Positions 62,772 to 64,000 of a stretch of 64,000 nucleotides of DNA are shown piece after piece (position 1 is the first letter of the stretch; each line of letters opens with the position of its first letter). A model generated the notes under the pieces. That model made no database searches. It saw nothing but the letters and a program-made list of their open reading frames with translations, and was not told the origin of the DNA. Origin of the DNA: Minwuia sp. (GTDB taxonomy: Bacteria; Pseudomonadota; Alphaproteobacteria; Minwuiales; Minwuiaceae); the NCBI GenBank assembly GCA_029210175.1, contig JARGPL010000004.1:1-64000 (forward strand), in the 5' to 3' direction. A program made the translations under genes and the position numbers.

Positions 62772-62961
62772 GTGCATTTCAGACCCAGCCCTTCGCGTTT
62801 TGCCATGGAAATTTCACACAATCAGTACAGGTCCGCGCAGGCGTGGGCTTGATCAGATGTGCCAATGTCCTTCATATGGCGACCAGATCACGATGCCTGG
62901 CCCGATCGCTGCCCTGCGGTCGAACGCATCCGTCAAGAATAGTTGTGGGGAGACCATCGCC

Positions 62962-64000
62962 GTGTCCGATTCCAAGCCTGTCCTGATCGATACTCATCCT
63001 GGCCGCAATGCGCAGGCCTATGGCATTGCGCGGGAACTCGGCGCAGACATGGACCTGATCCATGAGCCTTCGGTCGGCGTCATCGGCAACAAGGGTGACA
63101 GCCAGTGCTACATCGGTGTTCAGCGGAAGGTGGAGGCGATCCACGAAAAGCTGCGCCAGCGGCTTGGTCGGGAAGACGGCCAGCTGGCCATGCGGCTGGT
63201 GCAGCCCGAATTCACCGTTGCCACGTCGGATGGTATCCGCAACGGCACGCGGGAAATGCGCTATTCGCTGATCGGTCGCGAAGTCACGCATGACAGTGTC
63301 TGCGAACACCTCAGCGCCAGTGGCATGGCCGGAACGGTTGCCGTGGTCGCCTGTGACAAGCCGCCGGTCGGCACCCTTGCCGCCCTGCTGGAACACAATC
63401 AGCCGGCCATCATCATGTCCGATGGTTCGATCCACCCTGCGACGGACCCGATCTCGAATGAAACCATCGATCTGGTTTCTGCCTATCAGGTCGCCGGGCA
63501 CGAGGATGAGGACTTCCGCAAGCACATCTCCTGCGCGGCGTGCCCCGGTTATGGCAGCTGCGGCGGCATGTTCACCTACAACACCATGCAGACCTTCATC
63601 GGTGTGGTCGGCATGCAGCCACTGCACATGGTGGCACCGCCGTCCGATGATCCGCGCCGGATGGAAGAATTCGCCGATGAACTGGTGGGCTATCTGAAGG
63701 GGATGATCGATTCCGGGACCCGTCCGCGCGACATCGTGGGGCGGGATTCGATTCGCAACGCCGTGATCGTCGCCATGGCGGTTGGCGGGTCCACGAATGT
63801 GGTGCTGCACACGCCGGAGATCGCACGTGCCGCCGGTTTCGCCAACTTCTGGCAGGACATCATGACGCCGGAAGAGTTCAATCACCTGTCGCAGCATGTG
63901 GTGCCGGTGCTGACCGATGCCCGTCCCTATGGCCGCTATTCGATGGTCGATATCGATGGTGTCGGTGGCGTGCAGGTCATCGTGCGCGAACTGATGGATG
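62962..64000 (+). CDS. IlvD/Edd family dehydratase, N-terminal part (runs off the window)
   Basis: The frame from GTG 62962 is open to the window end; it is preceded by GGGGAGA and begins VSDSKPVLIDTHPGRNAQ. It encodes an IlvD/Edd family dehydratase. The iron-sulfur region SCAACPGYGSCGGMFTYNTMQTFIGVVGMQPL has the family's C-P-G-x-G-x-C-G-G-M-x-T-x-N-T-M pattern, preceded by a Cys in NKGDSQCYIG and VVACDKPPVG, and followed by VIVAMAVGGSTNVVLHTPEIARAAG. The family includes dihydroxy-acid dehydratase (branched-chain amino acids), phosphogluconate dehydratase and sugar-acid dehydratases. The N terminus lacks the usual dihydroxy-acid dehydratase opening, so which reaction it catalyses cannot be decided from this part. 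The 341-residue minus-strand ORF across it is a shadow. Confidence 0.85.
   Translation, partial: MSDSKPVLIDTHPGRNAQAYGIARELGADMDLIHEPSVGVIGNKGDSQCYIGVQRKVEAIHEKLRQRLGREDGQLAMRLVQPEFTVATSDGIRNGTREMRYSLIGREVTHDSVCEHLSASGMAGTVAVVACDKPPVGTLAALLEHNQPAIIMSDGSIHPATDPISNETIDLVSAYQVAGHEDEDFRKHISCAACPGYGSCGGMFTYNTMQTFIGVVGMQPLHMVAPPSDDPRRMEEFADELVGYLKGMIDSGTRPRDIVGRDSIRNAVIVAMAVGGSTNVVLHTPEIARAAGFANFWQDIMTPEEFNHLSQHVVPVLTDARPYGRYSMVDIDGVGGVQVIVRELMD

Noticed and set aside
62872-63897. A 341-codon minus-strand ORF
   Set aside because: It is antisense to the IlvD/Edd dehydratase frame, which has the conserved iron-sulfur motifs.

Overview
ORGANISM. The window looks like a chromosome segment of a G+C-rich alphaproteobacterium, possibly Rhodospirillales-like; the genus cannot be named from sequence alone. 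The evidence is a C4-pathway hemA (5-aminolevulinate synthase), a class II DAHP synthase, a lexA gene with a GTTC-N7-GTTC box of the alphaproteobacterial SOS type, and the core order gltA-gltX-comEC-lexA-moeA-moaC-trpC-trpD-trpG...trpE-ppiD-tpiA. LAYOUT. 1-10.5 kb is accessory metabolism: a GNAT end, a MATE remnant, an SMP-30 lactonase, an SDR, a cobalt-type nitrile hydratase operon, an M20 peptidase with truA, and a four-gene operon that includes a trypsin-fold PDZ protein lacking its catalytic His and Ser. 10.6-17.1 kb has two near-identical tRNA-Leu genes, a Crp/Fnr regulator, a VTT-domain membrane protein, an HSL-type esterase, and an aroG-type DAHP synthase / nicotinate phosphoribosyltransferase / GNAT operon. 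17.3-33.1 kb is the core block named above; trpE is separated from trpGDC by a divergent polysaccharide deacetylase gene. 33.1-38.1 kb is a leftward glycan-modification cluster. 38.4-42.5 kb is a rightward operon with a very unusual ABC protein (degenerate Walker motifs, insertion of about 330 residues), a cyclic-nucleotide-binding protein, a methyltransferase and a thioesterase. 42.7-48.8 kb holds hemA, an acyl-CoA synthetase / 2OG-oxygenase / LysE-type exporter operon and an EAL phosphodiesterase. 52.1-62.5 kb holds a secreted repeat protein, a 2-oxoacid dehydrogenase E1 pair, a two-copy-domain protein of unknown function, two divergent histidine kinase loci (one frameshifted), an SDR and an OmpA-family protein. 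The right edge has tRNA-Asn and a partial IlvD/Edd dehydratase. MOST NOTABLE REGION. Between 48.8 and 51.9 kb there is an AT-richer island. An intact tyrosine recombinase gene ends inside one copy of a perfect 26-bp inverted repeat (49777-49802); the other copy is at 51886-51911. The 2.1 kb between the copies holds exactly two tail-to-tail genes, a SAM methyltransferase and an unrecognised 415-residue protein. The repeat carries a recombinase-core-like dyad, a possible ribosome binding site and an ATG. Inversion would therefore exchange which of the two genes lies directly behind the recombinase gene. I read this as a probable invertible, alternate-gene expression switch. The repeat geometry is seen directly; inversion itself is inferred.
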